Assembly (NCBI GenBank): GCA_000697665.1
Contig: KL197742.1
Location: 169,986 to 224,927, forward strand
Source: Jaapia argillacea MUCL 33604
Taxonomy: Eukaryota; Basidiomycota; Agaricomycetes; Jaapiales; Jaapiaceae
Direction: 5' to 3'
Length of the DNA stretch: 54,942 bases
Numbering within the stretch: the stretch's first letter is position 1; each line of letters opens with the position of its first letter. Below are positions 10,307 to 22,440 of this stretch, piece by piece. The notes under the pieces are model-generated. The model was not told the origin of the DNA, ran no database searches, and saw nothing but the letters and a program-made list of their open reading frames with translations. Both the position numbers and the translations under genes were made by a program.

Positions 10307-12675
10307 TACATCTGGAAAATCCGAAAACTACACAGAAATCCCTCTGAAACAGAGAGTATCATAGATCTCATAGTAAGGGCCCTGGTGCATAGCCAGCGAT
10401 AGGCATGATAGGTATTGTTGTGTGAACCAGAAAGCATACCATAAATGGTGGGATATTCGATACCCTGATAGGGACTACTAGACTACAGTGTCAACACCCA
10501 GAGTGCGAATTTGAGTAATCGAGGACAGTCACTGGAAGGAACTCTCATTCAAGTTATCGAGAGGCAACACCACAAATACCAAACTACATTATCCACGGAG
10601 ACCTCGCACCCATGTGCAGTCTACTGGACGCAACACGCCACATCCACACATGTAAACCTGAAAAGGAGAGAACCTCCACATCAGTGAGACATAGACAAGA
10701 TACATGTATCAATACTCACAATCTCTAGTTCGTATCTGCCATTGATGTCCTACCCCCAGGTTGACTTCTTCTCTGAGCCCGGTAGATACCCCAAAATGTC
10801 AGCATTGCAGTTCTTGTTACATGCCCCTCTCGATGGCTCATTGTATGATTGCTGATACAAGTGAGGACCCCTGAGCGACAGGTCGTCAATCTCTGCAAAG
10901 CCTATGGCAGAGAACAAGGGAGAGACACTCACTGATTGCAAATCACCCTGGTCGTGGTTCGTTACTAGAGCATCTGTTTCCATCGTAGGGGGAAGACTAG
11001 ATAAACTGGCACAAGATGTTTCATATGTATGGATTTTGAACCCACGCAGCCATGTGTACGACAAAAGATTCAACGGGAGCAGCCAGCTCAACAGTCAGCA
11101 CCAACACTGTCTCAAGAGTGAAACAAACGTCGACTCAACAGGACGTGCAGTTGGCGAGGTGAGGTCATCAGATTTTGAGGAGATTGACACCGAAAACCTT
11201 GTCAAAACCCTAGACCCAGCTATCCTGACTTCTCCCACCCTCAGGCCATTCCCCAAACTTATCCTTCTCCTTCACTTCCGAGCATCGTATAGTGATATTG
11301 ACTTATGAAAACCCAAGGCCAGTGGAGATCCTGATTTCACGAGGTCCTCGGTGTCTTCGCCAGCTTTGTTATGCAACTTGCCTGGGACAGTCGAGCACCG
11401 CCGCACACCAACTCTGGACCAGAATGCGCAGTTAGGTCCAGTCCGACACTGACTGCTGGGGTCCGACCGTCCTTGACACATATAAGCAGCCCCTTGATGT
11501 GAGTATCGAGCATCCCTCCCACTGGTGGAACTGACCATGTCCTTTCCTTTATGTGACAAGACTTGATTCCCAACCAACTAAACATATGTACATCTGCCTT
11601 ATTTGCTATGAGTTCGCTGGGGGTGAGGTGGATTGAAGGTTGGATAGGATGGGCAGGTCGGTGGGTCTCATTTGGATTGTCCTGGTTAGGGTCTGTATGG
11701 CTTGCCTCCCTACTCTCACTCATACCCGAATAAGATGATGGTGGCAGTGTGGTGTGATATTATCTCTTCCTCACATTCCTCACCTAATCCTCCTCTTGAT
11801 TTCTGCAGTATTCATCCAACCCATCCGAACATGACTCATCTTCATCCAAGCCATTTGTACGTGTGTCTACATTACATCCTCGATGCGGCGTGCCACTATT
11901 CCCCTCAACTATGATTGGTCGAACATGTATACACGTTCCCACCTCTCGTTTCCCTCACGACCGACGATACCATGAACGTTCACCTTGGATGGTGAGAACC
12001 CTCAATCAGATTGGGAGATGTAAGCCCGGTAGGCATACCTGTGAAAACAGAGTGACCACATTCCCCTTTCCCCTGTAATTGTTACTTTTTTCAGCCTTAC
12101 AGTCATCTCTACACGATTCATCCCTCCGTCCCCTCCGTCCTTCCTCTGCTAGTGTTTATGAGGACCCCACCAAGTCCACCAGCTGGACCTTTTTCCGTTG
12201 ATGCCACCAAACAACAGAGAGTCGTGGTGATTGTTTTCTGTATGTTTCCAATTCTTGACTGCTTGTCCCAAAGTATCTATCTTCAATCATTATTATATTT
12301 ATTTGCAATCCTCACATGATTGAGCGAGCCTTCGGCTGAGGAATGATCACCAAGTGTTTCCAGTGCTTGGTATATTCGAGGATACAATTATCAACCAATG
12401 CTGCCACAATAGTCACCTAGACCCTGGCTCTAGATGCTATGCATCTGACATCAGGCTGTTAGGCTGCGAGACCTCAGGGCTGGGACGACTCTGAGGGTAT
12501 ACATTTACTATGTTGGGCTATCAGCCTAGGTGGCTTTGGATGTACAGATATATGTATGACAGGGTAGAATTGACAGTAACTATGAAATACCACAAAGGAG
12601 GGGTTTGCCCCTGCAGCTATTATGCCTCTCTAAACTTCGTAGCCCTAGGTACCCATATCCCATTTTCCAGATGTA
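10307..12675. mobile_element. 2.37-kb TA-inserted DNA transposon, TIR CATCTGGAAAAT
   Basis: The left boundary reads GACATTGA-TA-CATCTGGAAAAT and the right boundary ATTTTCCAGATG-TA-AGGCAATCTC. The 12-bp TIR is perfect. Deleting the insert and one TA gives GAC ATT GAT AAG GCA ATC TC, matching the TPR repeat consensus (D-I-D-K-S/A-I-S). The interior is 2365 bp. Its longest ORFs (10904-11308 plus, 11337-11723 minus) match no transposase I recognise, and no DDE block was seen. It is probably non-autonomous or carries unrelated DNA. The TIR differs from the CTGTACC MITE family, so it is a separate family. Confidence 0.85.
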
Positions 12676-13891
12676 AGGCAATCTCAATGCATCAGGATGC
12701 AGTGCACCTCACTCCCGATGGCCACCCTCACAAACCAGGCCATCTGAACAACCTTGGCAATTCATTGCTCTATTGGCTCAGGTGTCTTGGTGACATTGCT
12801 GGCATTGACAAGTCAATCCTAATGCTTCAGGATGCAGTACAGCTCACTCCTGATGGCCACCCCAACAAGCCAGCATATCTGCACAACCTTGGATATTCAT
12901 TGCTCTTCTGTTTTGAGCATCTCAATGACATTGCCGACATTGACAGGTCAATCTCAATGCTTCAGGATGCAGTGCAACTCACTCCTGATGGCCACCCTGC
13001 CAAGCCAGGCTATCTGAACCACCTCGGCACTTCATTGCACTGCCGTTTTGAGCATCTTGGTGGTGTAGCTGACATTGGCAAGTCAATCTCGGTGCTTTGG
13101 GGTGCAGTGCAGCTTGCTCCTGATGGTCCCTCTGGCAAGCTAGGCTATCTGAACAACCTTGGCGGTTCATTGGAGCACTGTTTTGGGCGTCTCAGTGACA
13201 TTGCCAACATTGACGAGTCAATCTCAATGCACCAGGACGCTGTGCGACTCACTCCAGATGGCTGCCCTGAGAAGCCACACTATCTGAGCAACCTCGGAAA
13301 TTCATTGCTCAGCCATTTTAGCTGTCTTGGCAACATCACCGACATCGATTAGTCAATTTTGATGCTTCAGGATGCAGTACAACTTGCTCCTGATAGCCCT
13401 GACTGTCTGGGAAACCTTGGCAATTCATTGTTCCGCCGTTTTGAGCATCTCAGTGACATCACCGACATTGACAAGTCAATCTCAATGCTTCAGGATGCTG
13501 TATGATTTGCTCCTAATGGCAATCCTGAGAGGCCATGGTTTCTGAGCAACCTTGGAAGTTCCTTGCACCTCCGTTTTGGGCATCTTCATCAAATTGCTGA
13601 CATTGATAAGTCAATCTCAGTGCTTCGGGGTGCAGTGCAACTCACTCCTGATGGTCACCCTGAGAAGCCAAGCTGTCTGCACAACCTTGGTAATGCGTTG
13701 TGCCACCGTTTCATGCATCTCAGCGATGTTCCTGACATTGAGAAGTCAATCTCAATCTATCAGACTGCATTGCAACTCACTCCAGATGGCCACCCTGGCC
13801 AACCAGCCCATCTTGCCAACCTCGGTTGTTCATTGTTGTGCCGTTTCGAGGCTCTCAGTGACCAGGCTATTTTTGAACTGGCTATCGAGAC

Positions 13892-16550
13892 ACTCACTGC
13901 ATGAAAGGCCTTTCTGCTCGAAGTCTCATCAGTCCATCTGGTCTCAGAAGGTCTGAGGTAATCAGATTGAGCAAGTAGGTCGTGTGAACACTGACATGAC
14001 CAGATGTGATCTCATTGGCTGACCCTATCTAATCAGACTTTGATTCTGCCAGTGTTCTTCAACGCTGATCAGCCCCTGCTAGCTGCCCTACTCAGGCTGT
14101 GATCACTTCTCTAGTAATGCCAAGTTGACTTAGAATGATTTGTTTAACTTTCTCTAAGAAGCCCTCTGCCCCGAGCTCTATCACCTGCACCAGTACCACC
14201 ACCACCAACCTGGTCACTTCCATCTGTTGCTGAGCTTCTACTGCCGACCTCCCTTGTGATCTTCCACCATATCCTCAACGAAGTGATGGACTGATAGTGA
14301 TGGGCCTGATGGCCTTTGCCACTGTCTGTACTCACTATCTATGCTTTGCTCACGCTACTAGTCCCAGAGGATGCCTTAGGGCAAGCTGGAACATGAGATG
14401 ACGGGAGGTTTCATCGCCTCAGGAGGAAGTTAGTCAATGCTAGTTGGTCACAATCTGAGGTATGAATTACAATCATAGGGAGGAGTTTTGTAAGGGAGAA
14501 CGAGGCCGTTTGGATCCTCGTGAGGATGATGGTGACGAGGTTTGGTTGTATCACCAAGAAGACCTGGTATATGCTCCGTAAGTTCTCCACATTTGACTTT
14601 CGACAACAATCCCCACCTAACAGAGGCCAGCAAAGATAATGTGTATGTAAACACAAAGTCGAATGAACATGCTCACTGATTGCGAGTGTGAGTGTTTTTG
14701 TTTACCCACTATATGCTATCTAATTGGAGAGCCCCCAGTACTGGCACATCTCGGGTGGTTTGTCCACTAAACTGTACAACAGCTCTCTGCCTCTGCCGTT
14801 ACTTAACTCACTCCTGCCTTACCCAGAGTACCGATACGATTGACGGAGAAGGTGGACTATACCCAGCTTGTCACTAGTGATGTTGAGGGCTTGGCTCGAA
14901 GCCCAAAGCCGAGCCAAGCCCGAGCCTAAAAAGCTGGGCCAAGCCTGAGCCTACAAGAGGGCCTACATAGGGCTTGGGCTTGGGCTTAGGTCATGAAAAG
15001 CCTGAGCCTCAGGCTTTAGCCTGGGCTTTGTAAGATGAAAGTGTGTCGTTAATCGAGAGGCATTTGGTACTGTGAGTGATATGTGATACTTACTTTTCCA
15101 TACGCAGGACATAGAGACTGAGAAGGTACATGGAGAAACGAGGTGAGAGGAAATCGATATGTTTTTGTTGCATCATGTCGCTGTGACAAGTGGCAAATGC
15201 AGACCGTACAGCAGCAAGTTTCGAGCCTGAGGTGGGCCTGATATCCTCTTTCGTGCTTCAGAGATCAACTTGTTGTTGCCCAGCCTAACATGGCTGGCAA
15301 CTTTCCGACCAAGGTAGACAATCAATGTCCACTCCCTGCAATGGACAGTGAAACGACCCTTTGTGATTGTGAGAAGTTGAAGGAGTTGGTCCGTAGCATC
15401 CTCCGTTCCTGGTCCCATGAGTCTTTCGGTGGACGGAATGTTTTCCACTTATATATTCAGAGTCGGCACCTCCGACTTCCCACTACAGAACGACTAGCAA
15501 GCAGAGGACGACAACAGCGAGATTTTCGACAAAGGATCCGATTGTGGTCTGTGTGATGGAGGAGGGCCTCGGTATCACAGAGCTGTCAACAAATAACAGG
15601 TGAGTGGAATGTCCTCGTCCCGATCACCCTTCATCTAATCCAACCTTCCACAGCCCTCACTATTGAGTGCAGCAAACACTCATATCATATGACTTACATA
15701 CCTCCTCACATTCTCGTCTCCCACATCCCTTTCTCCTCCTCAATATCAACTTTCTTGTCCCACAACACCATTTGGTTCCTGTGTGCCCAATCATGCGACA
15801 AGAATCAATTTATGGAGGGTTTTCGCCATCATCTCATACAAGCCTGGGCTTGAGCCTGAGCAAAGCCCGACCAAGCCCTCTCCTGGGCCTGAGGCTCGGG
15901 CTCAGGATTTGTGAAGCCTGAGCCTACCAAAGCCGAGCCCAAGCCCCGGGTTTTGAGCTGAGCCGGGCTCTCAACATCACTACTTGTCACTAGCCTCCCT
16001 ACCAAGCTATTTGGTTGAAGTTCTCAATCTCGTCCATTACCGGTCCGTAGTCGCCACAACTGTTATCTGACCAAAACTTGACCACTGTGCACTTGTGTAG
16101 ATGCCACACACGCCCATAGCCCAGTCGGAGGACGGGTAGGAAGGTCACGAGTTTCCCAAAGGATGGGCAACCATTCCTTCCGGGAGTTGAGGGTCTATGT
16201 CGAGGAAGTAAAGGCGTAAGGAGATTACGGTATAGCTGGCAGTTGTACAACGAATTGACATGGATATACGAGACTCTAAGAATATATATTATGATTTCGA
16301 TACTGAATTTTCCACCCTATTATTCGGTTGCTTGATGCTGCGAGTAGCTGAGACTGCTTGACATAACAGAGCCTGACTAGATACCCTGGACATAGCTAAT
16401 CAGACCATTAAACTACACGAGCATTCACAGCTGAACCAAAGGAACCAGGGTTGTGACTAGCTGGAGAGGTAAGGTCTCCGTTAGCCCAGTACAGCTTATC
16501 TAATCTCAGCTATTTAGAAATTGAGCAGCCACGTCCTTCACGCAGTGACT
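13892..16550. mobile_element. CACTA-type (CACTG) transposon with ACT target duplication
   Basis: The left end is ACT-CACTGCATGAAAGGC and the right end GTCCTTCACGCAGTG-ACT, an imperfect TIR starting CACTG. Removing 13895-16547 and one ACT gives GAGACACTGTCCGCTGCTGC, which aligns with the intact paralogue (AAGACACTGTCCACTGCTGC, about 41405). This is the expected empty site, with a 3-bp duplication as in the CACTA/EnSpm superfamily. TAATCAGA-like motifs recur near both ends (for example near 13962, 14028 and 16397), in keeping with subterminal repeats. Interrupted minus-strand readings (16250-15999 and 14656-14411) may be remnants of cargo or transposase, but no TNP2-type domain is recognisable. 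A hAT-like element sits inside. Confidence 0.85.
14867..15990. mobile_element. hAT-type non-autonomous element nested in the CACTA element
   Basis: Target duplication CTTGTCAC (8 bp) occurs at 14867-14874 and 15983-15990. The element ends are TAGTGATGTTGAG and CTCAACATCACTA, a perfect 13-bp TIR. Eight-base duplications with a TAGTG-type TIR fit the hAT superfamily. Both subterminal zones (14885-15030 and 15840-15970) are packed with short direct and inverted copies of GGGCTTGG / AAGCCCGAGCC / AGCCTGAGCC, typical of hAT transposase-binding sites. The 1108-bp element has no recognised transposase, so it would need one supplied in trans. Confidence 0.9.
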
Positions 16551-18259
16551 GTCCGCTGCTGCTCGGTCTAATGCCGGCCCTCCATCAATTCGGTTTCAGG
16601 CTGGGATTTCATGGGCTCAAAGGGCCCAGAAAATTCGTCACACATCCCTGTTGGAGGCATATTCCATTTCCTTAACCCTCCTACCCCAGTTCGCATGGCT
16701 AGGGCTTCCAATGCATGAACACTACCGTGAACTCGCAACGGCAGGAAATCTGGCCAGAGATGCTGCATCAGCTGCAATCGAGGCTGGAGAATTTCAGATA
16801 GCCGTCGAATGGCTTGAGCAAGGACGTTCGGTTGTTTGGGGTCAGTTGTTGCAATTACGCACTCCAATCGATGAACTCCGACAGGTCCAACCCCAGCTGG
16901 CGGATCGATTTACTCAGGTGTCAAATCAACTTCAGCAGACAAGCACCCCGTCCCATACATCTGAGGGCGGTGACCAGCACTCCTTGGAAGCAGTCGCTCA
17001 GGAACATCGTCGGCTCACTGCACAGTGGGAAGCACTTTTGGGAGAGATCCATGGAATCCAAGGTTTCGACAGGTTTTTGTTGCCAAAACCGTTCTCACAG
17101 CTCAAGGGTGCTATTCATTCTGGCCCAGTCGTGATCCTCAATGCCAGTACCACCCGATGCGATGCCCTCGTGATGCTCCCTGACCTGGACGATATACTTC
17201 ACATCCCCCTTCCTACTATTACCGAATCAGATGTGCAAGGACTTCACCATCAGCTCAATAACTTGATTTCTGAATCTGGTCGACTGGTCCCATTGGAGAG
17301 GGGGTGCAGAGTGAAGGCGCTCCCCGATCCCAATTCACTGTTGGAAGAAGTTCTTGCTCAGCTTTGGGAGCACGTGGTGAAGCCTGTTTTGGACGGTCTT
17401 GCCTTCGCAGTTCGTGTTTCATTTCCAATATCTTCCGCGACCTCGATGTCTGATGTACTTACCACGGTCTCCACCGCACGCAAATAACCTTCCCCATATT
17501 TGGTGGCGCCCAAACGGTCCACTTGCATTTCTTCCCATCCATGCTGCTGGTATTTACGGTGCATCTAAGCCCGGCAATTGTGTCTCCGACTTTGTCATCT
17601 CGTCGTATACCCCAACATTGGCTGGACTTATCGATGGCCATCCGCGTGCATCACCACATCATGTCAAGCTCTGCGTGGTCGCCCAGTCAGACGCATCTGG
17701 CGGAATACCACTGTCAGGGACACAGAAAGAGATGAGTCTAATCCAAAAGCAAGCCGAAAGCCGAGGGGTTATTTCGGAGTCTCTGACAGGGGCCGCAGCC
17801 ACCATGAAGACCGTCCTCCACCACATGCAGCAGTCTAACTGGATCCACTTTGCATGCCACGGGGTTCAGGAGCATAAAAATCCCACGGACAGTGGACTGC
17901 TCCTCGCTGATGGACGCTTGAAGCTCTCCACCATTATCGATCAATCCCTTCCAAATGCTGAGTTGGCCTTCCTGTCTGCATGCCAGACCGCTACCGGTAC
18001 TGCGGACCTCTCCGAGGAATCCGTTCATCTGGCTGCGGGGATGTTGTTGGCAGGATATCGTGGGGTTGTCGCAACCATGTGGTCCATAGGGGACAAGGAG
18101 GCTCCTCGCATTGCAGATAATTTTTATGCTCATGTTTTGGGGGGAGAGAAGCCGGACCATACTCAGGCTGCATTTGGCTTGCACCAGGCTGTGCAACAGC
18201 TCCGCTCTGATGGAGCATCTTTTCTTTCTTGGGTCCCTTACATACATATTAGGGTATAA

Positions 18260-18944
18260 GTGTAGCTTGATGGCATGTTCGAGTCGGATGGGGAGTATTG
18301 TTCTGATAATATGATGTTTTCTTGAACGTGAATTGATCTGTGGTCTTCAGGAGAATACTATCTTACACTATCCACGGTTGTCGCCTGGATATATGTTAGG
18401 TGCCAGTATATATTGTATGTTGATCTATATTCGAGGACAGCCGTCAATGTGATTTCTCGACCTGGCTCCGAGTCGGTGGTAACAAATGAAGTGCTTCGGC
18501 TAAAATTCCAACTCATGCGTGTCTTGACTTCGTGCCACCGAGAGGAAGAGAGAGGGGGGGGGGGTCGCGTCACGATGGAGTCCTGGTTGAAGGTATTAAT
18601 GTGATCAAACCGTCTGTCGGTATAAGTTGGAGAAGCACACCACGATACTCATGATCTAATATGGATGGCGTAGCACTCATGATGTCCTCAACAACAATAT
18701 TCGGACGCTGTACCTAGTCTCTGGCGCGGTTGGTCTGCGTCAAACCCTGTGTACTGTTGCGGCCTTGGCATCTGAGTTCCACGATGGTGAGTCAATAAGC
18801 CATAACCACGGTAAATGATTGAAGGTCTCACCTCAACCTCGAGTACATAGTCCAACAGCAGAGGAAAAAGATTGACATCCTAGATGCAGACGATGAGCCA
18901 ACGAAGCAGCAATACAAGATCAATCAAAATGATGGCGTGGGCAT
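18260..18944. other. 3' flank of TPR-CHAT-A; no gene recognised
   Basis: Sequence after the CHAT stop includes an 11-base G run (18554-18564). Only short ORFs are present. It separates TPR-CHAT-A from the second UGGT fragment. The UGGT glucosyltransferase domain that would continue the next feature leftwards is not found here. Confidence 0.4.
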
Positions 18945-21900
18945 TTAAAAGATGACGGTTACGAGTTCGAGGGTGTTGGGGTGCGATGAACAACCCAATT
19001 TCGCCTGGGTCAGGGATCTGGATCGACGAAACGACAGAGCCACGAGATGAGTGCCGTCCTCGACCGAGATAATAGGGTCAGAATTACCCGCAACGTCGGC
19101 CTTGTCATAGGCGCCAACATTCGGTAGCACATCTTCCAGCACCTCAAGAACCGGCTCGATTCCAGGTTTCATTTCAACGGTCTTCCAACAGTTTAAAATC
19201 AGCTATACGTCAAAGTCTCCAGGTAATACCGGTCCCACAGCCTAAACGGTCACGATGTGATCAGACAAGCCAAACCTTGAGGAAGCGAAGGCTGAAGCTA
19301 CTCACTCTAGCTTGACCGCTAGCGCTGCTGCTCCAGGACTCAAACTCAATCGATCGACGACGATCCTACATATCCTAAGGAATTCATCGTACACACGAAC
19401 CTCAAGAACACCACCACCTACCACGTCGCGCTCATTCATGACCACCGTTTGCGGCCAGTTGTTGGGTGCCGCGATTTGTGAAGAGGCATTAGACGCGGAG
19501 GAGACGCGACTGCGAGGGTCTGTACAAGAGGGGATTAGAAAAGACATGGCTTGAGCGGTGGAAGCATTTCGTCAGTGTGGTTGGAGGGCGGCGAGGAGTC
19601 TCGAGGGTCGTGGATGGGTCAATACGAGTGAGAAATCCAAGCGCCTGGTCAGAGAAGATCGCGATCCGAGCGAGACGAAGGGATCGGTGAAACGGAAGTG
19701 ACCGTAGACCGTTGTCTGATCTCGGTTTGGACATCCCTCGAGAAATCCTGTAAAAGTCAAGTGAGTAACGATACCGACCTGCTCAAACGCCAAACGAAAG
19801 CCTCAAAGCAAAAAGGAAAGGAAAGGAAGGAGAAAAAAAACAAAGACATACATCATCCATATCAAAAGGTTTCCCGTTTACAAACATGTGTCCCAACTCC
19901 CCACTGCCACCCGCATCTACAGCCAATCTCTTCGGATAAGCTCTAGCCTCCGCCAACTCCTCTTCCTTCTCACCATCCCCAATCACAACGTCCAAATCGT
20001 GTGAAACGAACTCTCCGACTCCGACTCGGCAAGAAGGAGGGCGTCAGGATGGACCCATTGACGGACATCACACTCGGCTCGGTAAGGGTCTGAATTCATG
20101 ATACCTGAGATTATCGAGGAAGGATCAGGCCGGTATCCCTGCGTTGGCGAGGCATGAGAACATCCTGACCTTCTCGAACAAACTCACAAACCAAATATAA
20201 CCTCTTCAACATCATCGCCGCTCTCGACCGTGCAAAAACGAGCAGTATCAGCTTCTTGAGTCGGAGGGGAGGTGGGATCACGCAAAGAGGCTTTGCGTTC
20301 GGATGGAGTCGTTCCCGTTTCGTCAAATGATGAAGGTGGGTTTCTGCCTTTCGTTGACAAGCGAGCAGGAGGGTGGGGATCTTGGGTTGTTGATTGATTG
20401 GGGTGTAGGTAAGAAGACGAGAAGGTGGTTCTATTATGACTGAGTATTTTGGGAGAGAAGACAACGAGAAGGTGCCTGGGTGAGAAGGGCGGAGGAACTA
20501 GATATATGCGTGCACATTAGTGAGTAGGGAGAGAGGAAAGGGGGGGGGGAGGCACTCACAATTTCCAACGACTCGCTCCATTTCTTATACCTACACCCAC
20601 GTCCATTATCAGATCAAGTTCCACCCAACAGACGGGACCAACAATCCTTCCTCAAATCATTCCACCAAACTACCGCACCACCCCCTCTTGTCTATCACTA
20701 GCATCAAACGACCATTCGTGAGTTGAGCAAGAGATTGCTTGACGAGATGTCAGACAACGAGGTTCGGACGAGAGCGAGAGGAGAGTGGACGTTCCTGGTA
20801 TAAACGATGAAGAAGCCTATTGTCTAACAGAATTGAAGTTGAGAATGGTTGGGGTGAGAGGGAGGGTAAACGACGTACCGAAAAGTATCTACTTCTCCCT
20901 CTTGTAAAACCCCTCCGTTCAACCACACCGCACTAGTTCCACCCTGGACCTTCCCAACCTGGATATTCCTGGTTTCTCGATCCAACCCTTCGCCCGCGAC
21001 GACTCGACAAGCTGGTAGGGAAACATGAGGGGGGAATTTCTGAGTTATTTTGGTTAGTGTTGTGAGCTTGAGGAGATGGTAAGCGGCGTTGCTTGGAGGC
21101 ATATTGCTGAGGGGTAGAGACGCGAGGGTGAGCAAGGAAGAAATGGAAGGGAACGGGAGACAAACCTAGCAGCTCGTCTTTCGTCAACGGGTGACTTGAA
21201 TGCAGAGTGTTGTTCTCGAGGACTGGGGAAGCTTTTGATCAACTCCATGATCGAATGTCTTAGGCTGAGGACTCGTCGACAGTGCTATTCCCAGATTCTG
21301 TCCCTGCTCAAATAAACTCGTGATAAAAACGGCTGCATAGGGAATCGATAGCAGAGCGAACGTACCAGATTAATTCGATACGGACCATCTAACGTCCAAC
21401 GCAGAGTCGCACCATGTCCTGGAAAACACCTCCTTTCCCCGGCACCAACCGCGTCGTTCGAAGCAGGGGTGTCCATCTCACGATGTACTTCGCCCTCGGA
21501 TTCACCTCACTCGCGATCGATAATGAATGTGGATATGAGCGAAGAGCACGCAAATTGTAGGAAGAGGGAGGGCGTAGAGGGTTGCTGAACGTTGTGGACG
21601 ACCGAGGGTTTTCGGGTCAATGGGGTCGATGGGGAGGGCGTTTGGTTTCGGTTTCGACAAGCTATAGTTACAGGTCAACACGTCAACTGTCGTTCTAAAT
21701 GTAAAGCGCAGAACGCCAGCTTACCTGAAGTTTTGAGACCGAGAGATGAAGCATCGATCAACCCACGCCCAGCCAACCTAACCAACTCCTGTGCCTCAAA
21801 CTCTCCCCATACCAATCAACCCAGCTCCCACACTCCTTTTCCACATCCCCTCCTCCCATCTTTGACTCTGCGTGTCTCTATACCACTCAACCGTCGCCTC

Positions 21901-21960
21901 CAATTTGGGCGCACCGTATGCAACGCCGAAATCATCTCCAATATATTTTCTGTTGGATTA
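18945..21960 (-). pseudogene. UGGT-like fragment, second decayed copy
   Basis: Collinear with the UGGT fragment at 1-3400 but more damaged. Read leftwards: EWYRDTQS near 21880, LRWTLDGPYRINLV (about 21415-21375), the VGKVQGGTSAVWLNGG block (about 20980-20915), LFDASDRQEG (about 20710-20680), YKKWSESLEI (about 20590-20560), GDGEKEEELAEARAYPKRLA and GHMFVNGKPFDMDD (19980-19850), then a reading ending VVDRLSLSPGAAALAV (about 19350-19305). A last piece, EPVLEVLEDVLPNVGAYDK (about 19160-19105), continues beyond the part visible in the first copy. Many frameshifts and stops separate these blocks. The 5' end fades near 21945, and the 3' end stops near 18945 without any glucosyltransferase domain. 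It is a truncated pseudogene, partner of the copy at the left edge. Confidence 0.8.
20540..20549. repeat. Poly-G run
   Basis: Ten consecutive G residues in the decayed UGGT copy. Runs like this are common sites of sequencing indels, so frames around it should be read with care. Confidence 0.8.
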
Positions 21961-22440
21961 ATTAAACAAAATCGCTCTGAGAAACTGAGGGACGCACTAG
22001 TACTTTGATCATATGAAAAGGAGCTTCACTATGAACGTTCGTGTGGCTGCTTCGTTCCGAGCTGCACTCTACTGATTTACGGGTGTGTTCAGATTGGACA
22101 GTGTTAGGACCTGGATGGCCGGCATCAACGGAAAGGATGCAATAAATTACTAGACTCGTCGCGTCGACAATCAACAAACTCACGTGCGACTTGCATAAGA
22201 TCTGCAGGTCGACGGCTGCCTCTCCCAACCACCACAAGCAACCACAATACGTATGTTATCTTCTGTTGTGAGTTCTCTCTTTGCTGTTGTTGGCCGTGGT
22301 TAGGGATCTCGTCTAAGCTGCACGTGGACCCGACCTTGGAGACCACGGAACGCGACGGCTGAGCCTCCCTGGCAGCGGCCAACCGCCCATCCTTTGATGC
22401 GAGTCTGACTGTACTCTCGTACCCTCAGCACTCAGCACCG
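21961..22440. other. Spacer between UGGT fragment 2 and sequence X1; nothing recognised
   Basis: Only short ORFs on both strands and no recognisable protein or structural repeat. Confidence 0.35.

Larger units (their letters stand above)
8788..18259 (+). pseudogene. TPR-CHAT protein copy A, disrupted by stops and four insertions
   Basis: This is a paralogue of the intact gene at 38001-43118 with the same exon plan: ATG GAC CCT CTT CC at 8788-8801, then 8855-8871, 8929-9094, 9160-9287 and a fifth exon from 9348. The TPR-like array follows in pieces at 9600-9960, 10115-10306 and 12676-13891, and the CHAT region at 16548-17409 plus 17468-18259. CHAT His (codon 17858-17860, in HFACHG) and Cys (17981-17983, in LSACQTA) are kept. 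Damage: TGA at 9730, 9925, 10212 and 13503, TAG at 13348, two 9-bp deletions in repeat units, and loss of AG at the last acceptor (GG at 17466-17467). Insertions lie at 9961-10114, 10307-12675 and 13892-16550, the last containing another. The CHAT exons alone remain open and could make a short protein, but the full gene is dead. Confidence 0.9.

Noticed and set aside
10904-11723. ORFs inside the 2.37-kb TA element as transposase genes
   Set aside because: No DDE or helix-turn-helix pattern was seen, and the two ORFs lie on opposite strands with low-complexity text.
15173-15556. Short ORFs in the nested hAT-like element as transposase
   Set aside because: They are under 92 codons, on both strands, and lack hAT dimerisation-domain features; the element looks non-autonomous.
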